Positions 1-6,194 of a stretch of DNA of 11,879 bases are shown one piece after another. Positions within the stretch are counted from its first letter, which is position 1. Every line of letters starts with the position of its first letter. This DNA comes from Treponema sp. (GTDB lineage Bacteria > Spirochaetota > Spirochaetia > Treponematales > Breznakiellaceae), in the NCBI GenBank assembly GCA_031257695.1, contig JAIROB010000129.1, positions 1 through 11,879 on the forward strand, read 5' to 3'. Both the position numbers and the translations under genes were made by a program. The notes below the pieces were generated by a model. That model was not told the DNA's origin. It was given only the letters and a program-made list of their open reading frames with translations, and made no database searches.

Positions 1-1452
1 ATTAACCGGGACGCGGATTTTTCGGTGGATGAACGGCGGGATGAAGATTTTATTGAGGCCATGGAGGAGGTTATCGAAGGGCGGTCCCGCTCTCCGGTGG
101 TCCGCATGACCTATTCCGCGGGCAGCGGGCGCCTGAAGGAAGAACTGGCCCGGCGCATGGAGCTTGAGGAACAGGATCTCTACGAACACGGATGCCCCAT
201 GGATCTAAAGGGGCTCATGGAACTGGCCTCTGCCCGGGGTTTTGATTCCCTGCGGGGGAAACCCTGGAAAATTTACAATAATATAGCGTTTAGCGAAGAC
301 GAGCCTGTCTGGGACCGCATAAGCCAACGGGATGTGCTGGTCCACCTTCCCTACGAATCCTTTGATCCCGTGGCCCGGTTCTTCCTTGAGGCAGCGACGG
401 ACCCCGATGTAATTTCCATAAAAACCGCCCTGTACCGCACCAGCGGCAATTCGCCGGTTGTCAAAGCCCTGGAGCAGGCCGCGCTGAACGGCAAGAACGT
501 GACCGCGGTGGTGGAGTTGAAGGCGCGGTTTGATGAGGAGCGGAACATAAGCTGGGCGAACCGGCTGGAAAAAGCCGGGGCGCTGGTGGTCTACGGCATT
601 GCCCGGCTCAAGGTTCACGCCAAAATAAGCATGGTGATACGCCGGGAGAGCGAAGGCATTAAGCGGTACGTGCATCTGTCCACGGGGAACTACAACGACA
701 GAACCGCCAGGCAGTACGAGGATCTGGGGCTGTTTACCGCCAGGGAGGACATTGCCGCGGACGCGTCGGTGTTTTTCAATATGCTCACCGGGTATTCTGC
801 GATACTGTCCATGCGGACCCTGGTTATGGCCCCCGCGTTTCTCAAACGGCGGCTCATAGAACTGATAGAGCGGGAAGCGAACAGGTCAAGCCGGGAGCAT
901 CCCGGCAGGATCATTGCCAAGATGAACGCCCTGGCGGACCCGGATGTCATTGAGGCGCTGTACAGGGCCTCCAATGCGGGGGTGCGGATCACCCTGGCGA
1001 TACGGGGCATCTGTATGTTGATCCCCGGCCTTGCGGGGCTTTCGGAAAACATCGCCGTAATCAGCGTGGTCGGCCATTACCTGGAACATTCCAGGGCGTA
1101 CTACTTTGCCAACGGCGGCTCCGGGGAATACTACCTCGCCAGCGCCGACTGGATGCCCCGCAACCTGGAGCGCCGGGTAGAATTGATGTTTCCCGTGCTG
1201 CAGGAGGATATTAAGGAGCGGATTCGCGATATTTTGGATGCCTATTGCAGGGATACGGTTCAAGCCTGGAAACTGAATTCCGGCGGTTCCTGGAGCAGGC
1301 TGTCCCCCGCCCGGGGGGAGAAGCCCTTTTCAGCCCAGGAGTATTTTTTGTCCCGGGCCGCAAAGGCCGGGGAAACCCTCCGGGCGCCCAGGCGGGAATT
1401 TGTGGTGCGCCGCAGTCTCCCTGCGGGCATGGGCGAAGAAGCCCCCAATTAG
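1..1452 (+). CDS. ppk: Polyphosphate kinase 1, 3' part (5' end outside window)
   Basis: PPK1 reversibly transfers the terminal phosphate of ATP to inorganic polyphosphate through a phosphohistidine intermediate. The frame is open from base 1, so the gene starts upstream. The visible 483 residues lack the N-terminal and most of the head domain. Family motifs are clear in order: HLPYESFDPV near residue 115, IKTALYRTSGNSP near 139-151, LKARFDEERN near 173-182, the catalytic loop LKVHAK with the phospho-accepting His at about residue 206 (codon 616-618), the segment VHLSTGNYN near 224, the second conserved His in YLEHSR at about residue 363, and SADWMPRNLERRVE near 381-394. The Arg residues of YRT and ARFDE match the metal and phosphate ligands of E. 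coli PPK1. A tail of about 60 residues with low family similarity ends the protein. All active-site landmarks are intact, so this should be a working enzyme. The next gene starts 7 bases downstream, suggesting cotranscription. Confidence 0.96.
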   Translation: MNRDADFSVDERRDEDFIEAMEEVIEGRSRSPVVRMTYSAGSGRLKEELARRMELEEQDLYEHGCPMDLKGLMELASARGFDSLRGKPWKIYNNIAFSEDEPVWDRISQRDVLVHLPYESFDPVARFFLEAATDPDVISIKTALYRTSGNSPVVKALEQAALNGKNVTAVVELKARFDEERNISWANRLEKAGALVVYGIARLKVHAKISMVIRRESEGIKRYVHLSTGNYNDRTARQYEDLGLFTAREDIAADASVFFNMLTGYSAILSMRTLVMAPAFLKRRLIELIEREANRSSREHPGRIIAKMNALADPDVIEALYRASNAGVRITLAIRGICMLIPGLAGLSENIAVISVVGHYLEHSRAYYFANGGSGEYYLASADWMPRNLERRVELMFPVLQEDIKERIRDILDAYCRDTVQAWKLNSGGSWSRLSPARGEKPFSAQEYFLSRAAKAGETLRAPRREFVVRRSLPAGMGEEAPN

Positions 1453-1459
1453 GGAAGCC

Positions 1460-2779
1460 ATGAAACGAATAGTGTTAAAGCCCGGCGAGGAGGGCCGTAT
1501 CCGCGGGGGCCATCCCTGGGTGTACGACAACGAGGCGGCAGGCATACTTGACAGCAGCGGCCGGGACGCGGCGCTGCTGCCCGGCGAGATAGCCGATGTG
1601 GAAAGCAGCCGGAAGGAGTACCTGGGCCGCGCCCTGGTTAATCCCGCCTCAAGGATCATCGCCCGGATCTACAGCCCTTCCAAAGAGGGCCTGGACAGGG
1701 GCTTTTTTAAACGCCGGATCAGGGAAGCCGTAAACCGCAGGCTGGACGCGGGTTTCGACCTGGGAAGGGAATCGGCCCGGATCGTGTTTGCGGAGGCGGA
1801 TTTTCTTCCGGGGCTCATCGTGGACCGCTTTGTGGGCTGGCCCTTCGGCGGGCTTGAAGACGCGGCGCTGCCCTTAGCCTTTGACGCGGCCGCGGCGGCG
1901 CTGGGGCCGCCCCTGTCCTGGCTGGCGGTTCAGTTTCTCGCCTGCGGCATGGATTCCCGCCGGGAGGAAATTCTTTCGGCGCTGGAAGAAACCCTGTCCG
2001 CCCCCCTGGGATCAGACTGGGGCACAACCCTGGGAGCTCCCCAGGGCATAGTCGAAAGGTCCGCAAAGGCGCGGGAGCTTGAGGGGCTGCCCTTGCGGGA
2101 GGGTCTTGTCCGGGGCAGCCTGGGCGCCGGGGGGATCCTCATCTTTGAGAACGGCTTCCCCTTTTTGTTGGACCTGCTGGAAGGGCAGAAGACCGGGCAT
2201 TTTCTGGATCAGAGGGACAACCGCCTACGCGCCGCGGGGTTTGCCGCGGGAGGCCGGGTTCTGGACGCCTGTTCCTATACCGGCGGCTTCGGCATCCACG
2301 CCGCCCGGCTGGGCGCGGCGCAGGTGATCTGTGTGGACCTGTCCGCGGCAGCGCTGGAGACGGCCCGGAAAAACGCCGCCCTGAACGGAGTCGCCGGCAG
2401 GCTTGCTGTGGCGGAAGCCGATGTGTTTGAGTATCTGCGGGCGGCGGAGCGGAACAGGGAGCGGTTTGACCTCGTCATCCTGGACCCCCCGGCTTTTGCC
2501 AAAACCCGTTCCGCCCTGGGGGACGCCCTGCGGGGTTACCGGGAGATCAACCTCCGCGCCATTGCCCTGCTGAATCCCGGGGGCGTTCTGGTAAGCTGTT
2601 CCTGCAGCCAGGCGCTGGACGACATCCGGTTCCGCTACATGATAAGCGGAGCCGCGGCGGACGCGGGGAGGCGGCTTGTGATGCTGGATTTCCGCCACCA
2701 GGCAGCGGACCACCCTGCGCTGGTGGGCTACGGCGAATCCCTCTACCTCAAGTGCGGGTTCTACCGGGCGCTAGGGTAG
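1460..2779 (+). CDS. RlmI-like class I SAM-dependent 23S rRNA (cytosine-C5) methyltransferase
   Basis: This 439-residue protein has the layout of the RlmI/YccW family, which methylates a cytosine of 23S rRNA. An N-terminal PUA domain spans about residues 1-75 (IVLKPGEEGRIRGGHPWVYD). A linker region follows, with the family motif GHFLDQRDNR at 246-255. The Rossmann methyltransferase domain has motif I (VLDACSYTGGFGI, 267-279), an acidic SAM-ribose ligand at Asp293, motif IV (LDPPAFAK, 341-348) and the Cys-rich motif SCSCS at 379-383. The C-terminus (HPALVGYGESLYLK) matches the family end. I chose the ATG at 1460 because the PUA domain begins there. An AGGGA sits at 1451-1455, and the extra 20 residues of a longer reading would lie inside ppk. 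Because the exact rRNA position cannot be read from sequence, no symbol is given. The alanine-rich stretch near 135-150 reflects high GC. Confidence 0.9.
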   Translation: MKRIVLKPGEEGRIRGGHPWVYDNEAAGILDSSGRDAALLPGEIADVESSRKEYLGRALVNPASRIIARIYSPSKEGLDRGFFKRRIREAVNRRLDAGFDLGRESARIVFAEADFLPGLIVDRFVGWPFGGLEDAALPLAFDAAAAALGPPLSWLAVQFLACGMDSRREEILSALEETLSAPLGSDWGTTLGAPQGIVERSAKARELEGLPLREGLVRGSLGAGGILIFENGFPFLLDLLEGQKTGHFLDQRDNRLRAAGFAAGGRVLDACSYTGGFGIHAARLGAAQVICVDLSAAALETARKNAALNGVAGRLAVAEADVFEYLRAAERNRERFDLVILDPPAFAKTRSALGDALRGYREINLRAIALLNPGGVLVSCSCSQALDDIRFRYMISGAAADAGRRLVMLDFRHQAADHPALVGYGESLYLKCGFYRALG

Positions 2780-2821
2780 GGCAGCCCCGGCATTCACTTT
2801 GGCGCTTTCAAGGAATACTAT
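2780..2821 (+). promoter_or_regulatory. Short intergenic gap with ribosome binding site for the AT-rich gene
   Basis: This 42-base gap between the methyltransferase stop and the AT-rich gene holds a good Shine-Dalgarno sequence, AAGGAA at 2810-2815, six bases before the ATG at 2822. I see no convincing promoter hexamers and no hairpin with a T-run, so read-through from the upstream gene is possible. The boundary between GC-rich and AT-rich sequence falls in or at the end of this gap. Confidence 0.5.
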
Positions 2822-3877
2822 ATGTATATAAATGCTATAAAAATTATCGCCGGAATAGTGTTATCGGCGATATTTTTCGCAAACAATTATGTGCTCTTTA
2901 ACCTGACCTATGTGTTTACGTTTCTGGTTATGATATTATATACTTTCTTGACAAAGAATTCCATAAAGAAAAAAGTAGCATTGGCAATAATTTATTTAAT
3001 GATCATGGTGTTCCAGATTGTGTATAATTCATTGGTCATTTTTTCCGAAGACAACAGCTTGTTCGATTCCGTCCTGAGGAGATTGATTGGAATACTATTT
3101 GTTTTAATACCCCCTCTTGCCGGCAGAATATTTTCAGACCATAGAAAAGAGAAATTTTACCTGCCTTCAGCGCAGGACTTAGGGGCGCTGACCTTTAACG
3201 AAATAGTTGAAAATATAAACAGGGTTAAGGAGATAATAGAAAAGGGGCAGGAAAATTTATCAAAAGAGAAAATTGAGGAATTATTAAAGGATATTCCGCG
3301 CCATGACTCTTTTCGCTATATTAACAAGGGAAGCCTTGCCCAGGAGTATTTTGATTTGGCATATAAAACGATAGACGATCAAAATATTTACATTGTTATT
3401 TCAAACACCGGAAGCCCCGCCAGTGAAATTATCTCGATGTTTACAAGAAAACAGTACAATCACGCGTCCCTGTCCTTTGACAGGGAGCTGAAAACAATAA
3501 TAAGCTACAATGGCGGGGAGCGGGTATATCCCCCGGGGTTGAACATGGAAATGATGCAATATTTTAACAAAAAGAAGGATTCTTCAATTATTGTGTATAG
3601 CATGGCAATAGGGGCTGAAAAGAAACGAAAAATCATTGATAAAATAAACGAGATCAATAAACAGGGGAACGCTTATAATTTATTGGGGCTTGTGTTTAAG
3701 TTTTCATTTAAGCCCAATATAATGTTTTGTTCGCAGTTTGTGTACAAAATGTTAAAAGAAGCCGGGGTAAATCATTTTGAGAAAAAGGAAGGGGAAATAA
3801 AGCCGACGGATTTAATAGAAATGGATTATTACAGGAAGCTGCAGTACGAATATGAGATAAAATTTAATGAAGCATAG
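2822..3877 (+). CDS. Membrane-anchored permuted papain-like (YiiX/YycO/LRAT-type NlpC/P60 superfamily) cysteine hydrolase
   Basis: A 351-residue protein with two parts. The N-terminal 105 residues contain four predicted membrane helices (about 5-22, 24-43, 52-74 and 87-104). A charged, probably helical linker (about 125-160) follows. The C-terminal domain (about 185-340) resembles the circularly permuted NlpC/P60 fold: IYIVISNTGS opens it, the catalytic His is H214 in YNHASLSFD, and the catalytic Cys is C303 in MFCSQFVYKML. His precedes Cys, the reverse of classical NlpC/P60. Members of this superfamily act on amide, thioester or ester bonds in peptidoglycan, lipids or proteins; the substrate here is unknown. 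Base composition is very unlike the neighbours: sampled lines of the N-terminal half are only about 23-33% G+C, with many AAA, ATA and TTA codons, against about 60% in the flanking genes. Recent transfer is likely. I do not recognise a named family, and the membrane topology is a prediction by eye. Confidence 0.72.
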   Translation: MYINAIKIIAGIVLSAIFFANNYVLFNLTYVFTFLVMILYTFLTKNSIKKKVALAIIYLMIMVFQIVYNSLVIFSEDNSLFDSVLRRLIGILFVLIPPLAGRIFSDHRKEKFYLPSAQDLGALTFNEIVENINRVKEIIEKGQENLSKEKIEELLKDIPRHDSFRYINKGSLAQEYFDLAYKTIDDQNIYIVISNTGSPASEIISMFTRKQYNHASLSFDRELKTIISYNGGERVYPPGLNMEMMQYFNKKKDSSIIVYSMAIGAEKKRKIIDKINEINKQGNAYNLLGLVFKFSFKPNIMFCSQFVYKMLKEAGVNHFEKKEGEIKPTDLIEMDYYRKLQYEYEIKFNEA

Positions 3878-3910
3878 GATACGATTCCTTTCCGGTGGTA
3901 TTTTCGCCAT

Positions 3911-3940
3911 GCTCAAGGGACCGCCGCTCCCTGGTTGAGC
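3911..3940. repeat. Imperfect inverted repeat at the convergent gene ends
   Basis: GCTCAAGGGA (3911-3920) and TCCC plus TTGAGC (3928-3931 and 3935-3940) can pair as a 10-base-pair stem with a three-base bulge and a seven-base loop. It covers the stop codon and last codons of the - strand gene and lies 33 bases past the stop of the + strand gene. Neither side carries a T-run in the matching direction, so it is not a standard intrinsic terminator. It could still stabilise transcript ends. The 35-base gap itself (3878-3912) shows nothing else. Confidence 0.3.
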
Positions 3941-5019
3941 CTCTGTATGGGCTGGGCCAGGGCGCGGAGCCGCACCACCCTGCCGCCGCCGTAGGCCCGG
4001 TACCGCTCGCCGTCGTCGGAGAAGGCCGAAGCCTGCTCGCCGGGGAAGGGGGGGTAGCGGTTTTGGGACCAGACCAGGGAGGGGTCGGAGAGCGCCGTTT
4101 CAGGACGGGCGCTGTTAAAGTAAATCAGGGATTCATGGACCCCCCGTTCGCCCAGGGGGGCCTCGTCGGTGCTTTGGAGGTAGCGGATAACCCCTTTCAC
4201 CGGATCCACCGACTGGATTACGGCGGAATGGACCATGCCCCCCGATGAGCCCCGGAAAAGGAGTATGTCCGCGGGGCGGAGGTTTCGGATTTCGTCTTTT
4301 ACGGAGAGTATTTCCCGGCTCCGGGAGTTGAAAAACCAGGTGCCCACATAATAGGAAACATCCCCCCCGTTGCCGCCCACGGCCCGGCGTAAGGCCCGGC
4401 CCAGATCGAGGCCGCCCTTCTTTGCCACATAGTCGAGGATGTGCCAGACAAAGCCGGAACAGTCCATGCCTGTCCAGCCTATGCAGTAAAGGTAGTTGTA
4501 CACATCGGCTTCGGCGATCCCCCGGCCGTCCACAAGCACATAGGGGCGGTGGGGCAGGCCCCGGTAGGCGCCGGCCTTCATCCGGGCAAGGTCAAAGATA
4601 TCCTGGGAATAGCTCCAGGTTTTAGTGGGAATATCGAGGATCATCACCTTTTCCCTGCCGTCCGAGAGGGTTTCCATATAGCTTTGAAAATCATCGCCGT
4701 CCAGGGTTTCGGTGATACTCTGCCAAAGGCTGGCGGGGTCCGCCTTGCCGCCGCCGAGAAATTCCCAGGATCGTTCCGAAAGCTGGTCCCGCTCGTTGTT
4801 CTGGGCAAAGGGCATACGGAGGTTCATCACCCTGCCGTCCAGTATCCAGGTCCTAAAGCACTGCCGGTAGGCCGCTTCAATGACGCTTTCAACGCCGCCC
4901 CCCCAGACCAGCGCGGGGTCCGCGAAAGCAGCGAGGTTCCGCCGGGTTTCTTCATCCGCAAAAGGGGCGGCAATGATTACGAGCCATAGGGCGCACAAAA
5001 AAACAAACCTTCTTCCCAT
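3913..5019 (-). CDS. Secreted NlpC/P60-type cysteine hydrolase, unrecognised family
   Basis: This 368-residue protein begins with a probable signal peptide: basic MGRR, a hydrophobic core to about residue 18, and a likely cleavage near APFA-DE. No lipobox is seen at the right distance. Residues about 25-160 form a domain I do not recognise. The C-terminal part carries NlpC/P60-like landmarks in the classical order: catalytic Cys187 in GMDCSGFVWHIL, the strand motif LRPADILLFRG at 247-256 (the family's L-x-P-G-D-x-x-x-F element with Ala for Gly), and His264 in GMVHSAVI. Gln282 or a nearby polar residue could complete the triad. Such enzymes usually cut peptide bonds in cell-wall peptidoglycan, so a periplasmic wall hydrolase is the best guess. 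The start ATG at 5019 is preceded by ATAAGG at a suitable distance. It is convergent with the AT-rich gene and divergent from phosphofructokinase. The GC-rich composition matches the main chromosome. Confidence 0.75.
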   Translation of the reverse strand: MGRRFVFLCALWLVIIAAPFADEETRRNLAAFADPALVWGGGVESVIEAAYRQCFRTWILDGRVMNLRMPFAQNNERDQLSERSWEFLGGGKADPASLWQSITETLDGDDFQSYMETLSDGREKVMILDIPTKTWSYSQDIFDLARMKAGAYRGLPHRPYVLVDGRGIAEADVYNYLYCIGWTGMDCSGFVWHILDYVAKKGGLDLGRALRRAVGGNGGDVSYYVGTWFFNSRSREILSVKDEIRNLRPADILLFRGSSGGMVHSAVIQSVDPVKGVIRYLQSTDEAPLGERGVHESLIYFNSARPETALSDPSLVWSQNRYPPFPGEQASAFSDDGERYRAYGGGRVVRLRALAQPIQRLNQGAAVP

Positions 5020-5042
5020 AACAGCCTTATCGCAACTATACT
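5013..5042 (+). promoter_or_regulatory. Candidate sigma70-type promoter for the phosphofructokinase gene
   Basis: TTCCCA at 5013-5018 (4 of 6 to TTGACA) and TATACT at 5037-5042 (5 of 6 to TATAAT) are separated by 18 bases. A start near 5049 would give a leader of roughly 54 bases. The -35 lies inside the start of the divergent gene. This is a match by eye in the only AT-rich part of the gap; the divergent gene must also have a promoter here, for which TATAGT on the - strand (5040-5035) is a weaker option. Confidence 0.35.
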
Positions 5043-5053
5043 CTTACTTATCG
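5026..5053 (+). repeat. Direct heptamer repeat CTTATCG, 21 bases apart, possible operator
   Basis: CTTATCG occurs at 5026-5032 and again at 5047-5053, a start-to-start distance of 21 bases, which is two helical turns. A partial third copy, TATCG, is at 5058-5062. The two full copies flank the candidate -10 hexamer of the phosphofructokinase promoter, as an operator would. No regulator is identifiable, and chance is a real alternative for a seven-base match. Confidence 0.3.
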
Positions 5054-5082
5054 GATATATCGACCGGTTTATGCGCGAATAC

Positions 5083-5089
5083 AAGGAGG
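5083..5089 (+). promoter_or_regulatory. Strong but distant Shine-Dalgarno sequence of the phosphofructokinase gene
   Basis: AAGGAGG lies 13 bases before the ATG at 5103, longer than the usual 5-9. No ATG, GTG or TTG in the same frame lies closer, and the protein's conserved N-terminal strand (FGILTAGGDCPG) begins at residue 9, so the ATG at 5103 is still the best start. The long spacer could lower translation. Confidence 0.6.
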
Positions 5090-5102
5090 TTCCAATCAAA
5101 CC

Positions 5103-6194
5103 ATGGAACGGAGCGTGACAAAGACTTTTGGGATTTTGACCGCCGGGGGGGACTGTCCGGGGCTGAACGCCGCCATCCGGGGGGTGTGCCGGGCCGCCTA
5201 CGACCGGTATGGCATGACCGCGGTGGGGATTGCCAACGGTTACCGGGGGCTCATCGACGAGGAGTGGCGGATGTTGAGGCCGGTGGACTTTATGGGGATC
5301 CTGACCCGGGGCGGCACCATCCTGGGGACCAGCCGGGAGAAGCCCTTTAAAGCCCGCCCCCGGGATGATGACAATATTGAGGAGGACAAGGTAGGGATAA
5401 TCAAAAAAAATTACCAGAAACTCAACCTGGACTGCCTGGTAACGCTGGGGGGGAACGGTACTAACACCACTGGCTACCTCCTGGCCCGGGAGGGCTTGAA
5501 TGTGGTGGGCCTCCCCAAGACCATAGACAACGATATTGTGGGGACCGACCGCACCTTCGGCTTCCACTCCGCCCTGTCCATCGCCACCGAAGCGATTGAT
5601 CGGCTCCACTCCACCGCCAAGAGCCACGGCCGGGTGATGATCATCGAGATAATGGGCCACAAAACAGGCTGGCTTTCCCTCTATGCGGGAATTGCCGGCG
5701 GCGGGGACATCATCCTCATCCCGGAAATCCCCTACGACATTAAAGCCATTGCCCGGCACCTGGAAAAACGGACCGCCGCGGGCAGCGGCTTTTCCATTGT
5801 GGTGGCGGCGGAGGGGGCCCTGTCGGTGAAGGAGGCGGCCATGGACAAAAAAGAACGGAAAAAATACCGGGAACAAACCGCTTCCCCCTCCATAGCCTAC
5901 AGGCTGGTCCGGGAGATTGAGGCGGAAACGGCCCTGGAAACCCGGGCCACGGTCCTGGGCTACATCCAGAGGGGGGGCATACCCAGCGCCTCGGACCGGG
6001 TCCTGGCGACCAGTTTGGGCACCGCCGCGGCGGATCTTCTGGCCCGGGGCGATTACGGCAAGATGGCCGCGCTCCAGGGGGACCGCATCGGCGCGGTGGA
6101 CCTCAGCGTCCCCGCGGGAAAGGCCAAAACCGTGCCCGCGGATCATTACATGGTCGACACCGCCCTGGCCGTGGGGACCTGCATGGGTATTTAA
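5103..6194 (+). CDS. 6-phosphofructokinase (ATP or PPi donor not settled)
   Basis: Phosphofructokinase phosphorylates fructose 6-phosphate to fructose 1,6-bisphosphate, the committed step of glycolysis, in the cytoplasm. The 363 residues carry all core motifs: nucleotide loop GILTAGGDCPGLNAAIR (10-26), GGNGT (116-120), PKTIDND (138-144) with catalytic base Asp142, the sugar-phosphate segment IEIMGHKTGW (181-190), AEG (236-238), and GYIQRGG (286-292) with the Arg that contacts substrate. The residue aligned with E. coli Gly104 is Gly119, as in ATP enzymes. The residue aligned with Gly124 is Lys139, as in pyrophosphate enzymes. Asn118 replaces the usual metal-binding Asp103. This combination is familiar from clostridial-type enzymes about 360 residues long, generally annotated as ATP-dependent. 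The allosteric C-terminal half is shorter than in long PPi enzymes. It is divergent from the secreted hydrolase gene and its stop overlaps the phoR stop by four bases. Confidence 0.93.
   Translation: MERSVTKTFGILTAGGDCPGLNAAIRGVCRAAYDRYGMTAVGIANGYRGLIDEEWRMLRPVDFMGILTRGGTILGTSREKPFKARPRDDDNIEEDKVGIIKKNYQKLNLDCLVTLGGNGTNTTGYLLAREGLNVVGLPKTIDNDIVGTDRTFGFHSALSIATEAIDRLHSTAKSHGRVMIIEIMGHKTGWLSLYAGIAGGGDIILIPEIPYDIKAIARHLEKRTAAGSGFSIVVAAEGALSVKEAAMDKKERKKYREQTASPSIAYRLVREIEAETALETRATVLGYIQRGGIPSASDRVLATSLGTAAADLLARGDYGKMAALQGDRIGAVDLSVPAGKAKTVPADHYMVDTALAVGTCMGI

Noticed and set aside
2780..2821. Pho box upstream of the AT-rich gene
   Set aside because: No paired CTGTCAT-like repeats are present in this gap, nor in the pfk divergent gap.
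2810..3893. Inverted AAGGAAT (2810-2816 and its complement near 3887-3893) flanking the AT-rich gene, as a mobile-element end
   Set aside because: Only seven bases, one copy is simply the ribosome binding site, and there is no target duplication or transposase.
3878..3940. Intrinsic terminator between the convergent genes
   Set aside because: An imperfect hairpin exists at 3911-3940, but no T-run follows it on either strand.
5071..5118. Fifteen-codon open frame overlapping the pfk start, possible leader peptide
   Set aside because: No Shine-Dalgarno sequence in front of its ATG and no repeated or regulatory codons; likely chance.
4977..6146. Long open frame of 389 codons on the - strand covering almost all of pfk
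   Set aside because: It is antisense to a gene with intact phosphofructokinase motifs, its translation is Gly/Pro/His/Arg-rich without domain features, and such frames are expected opposite GC-rich genes.
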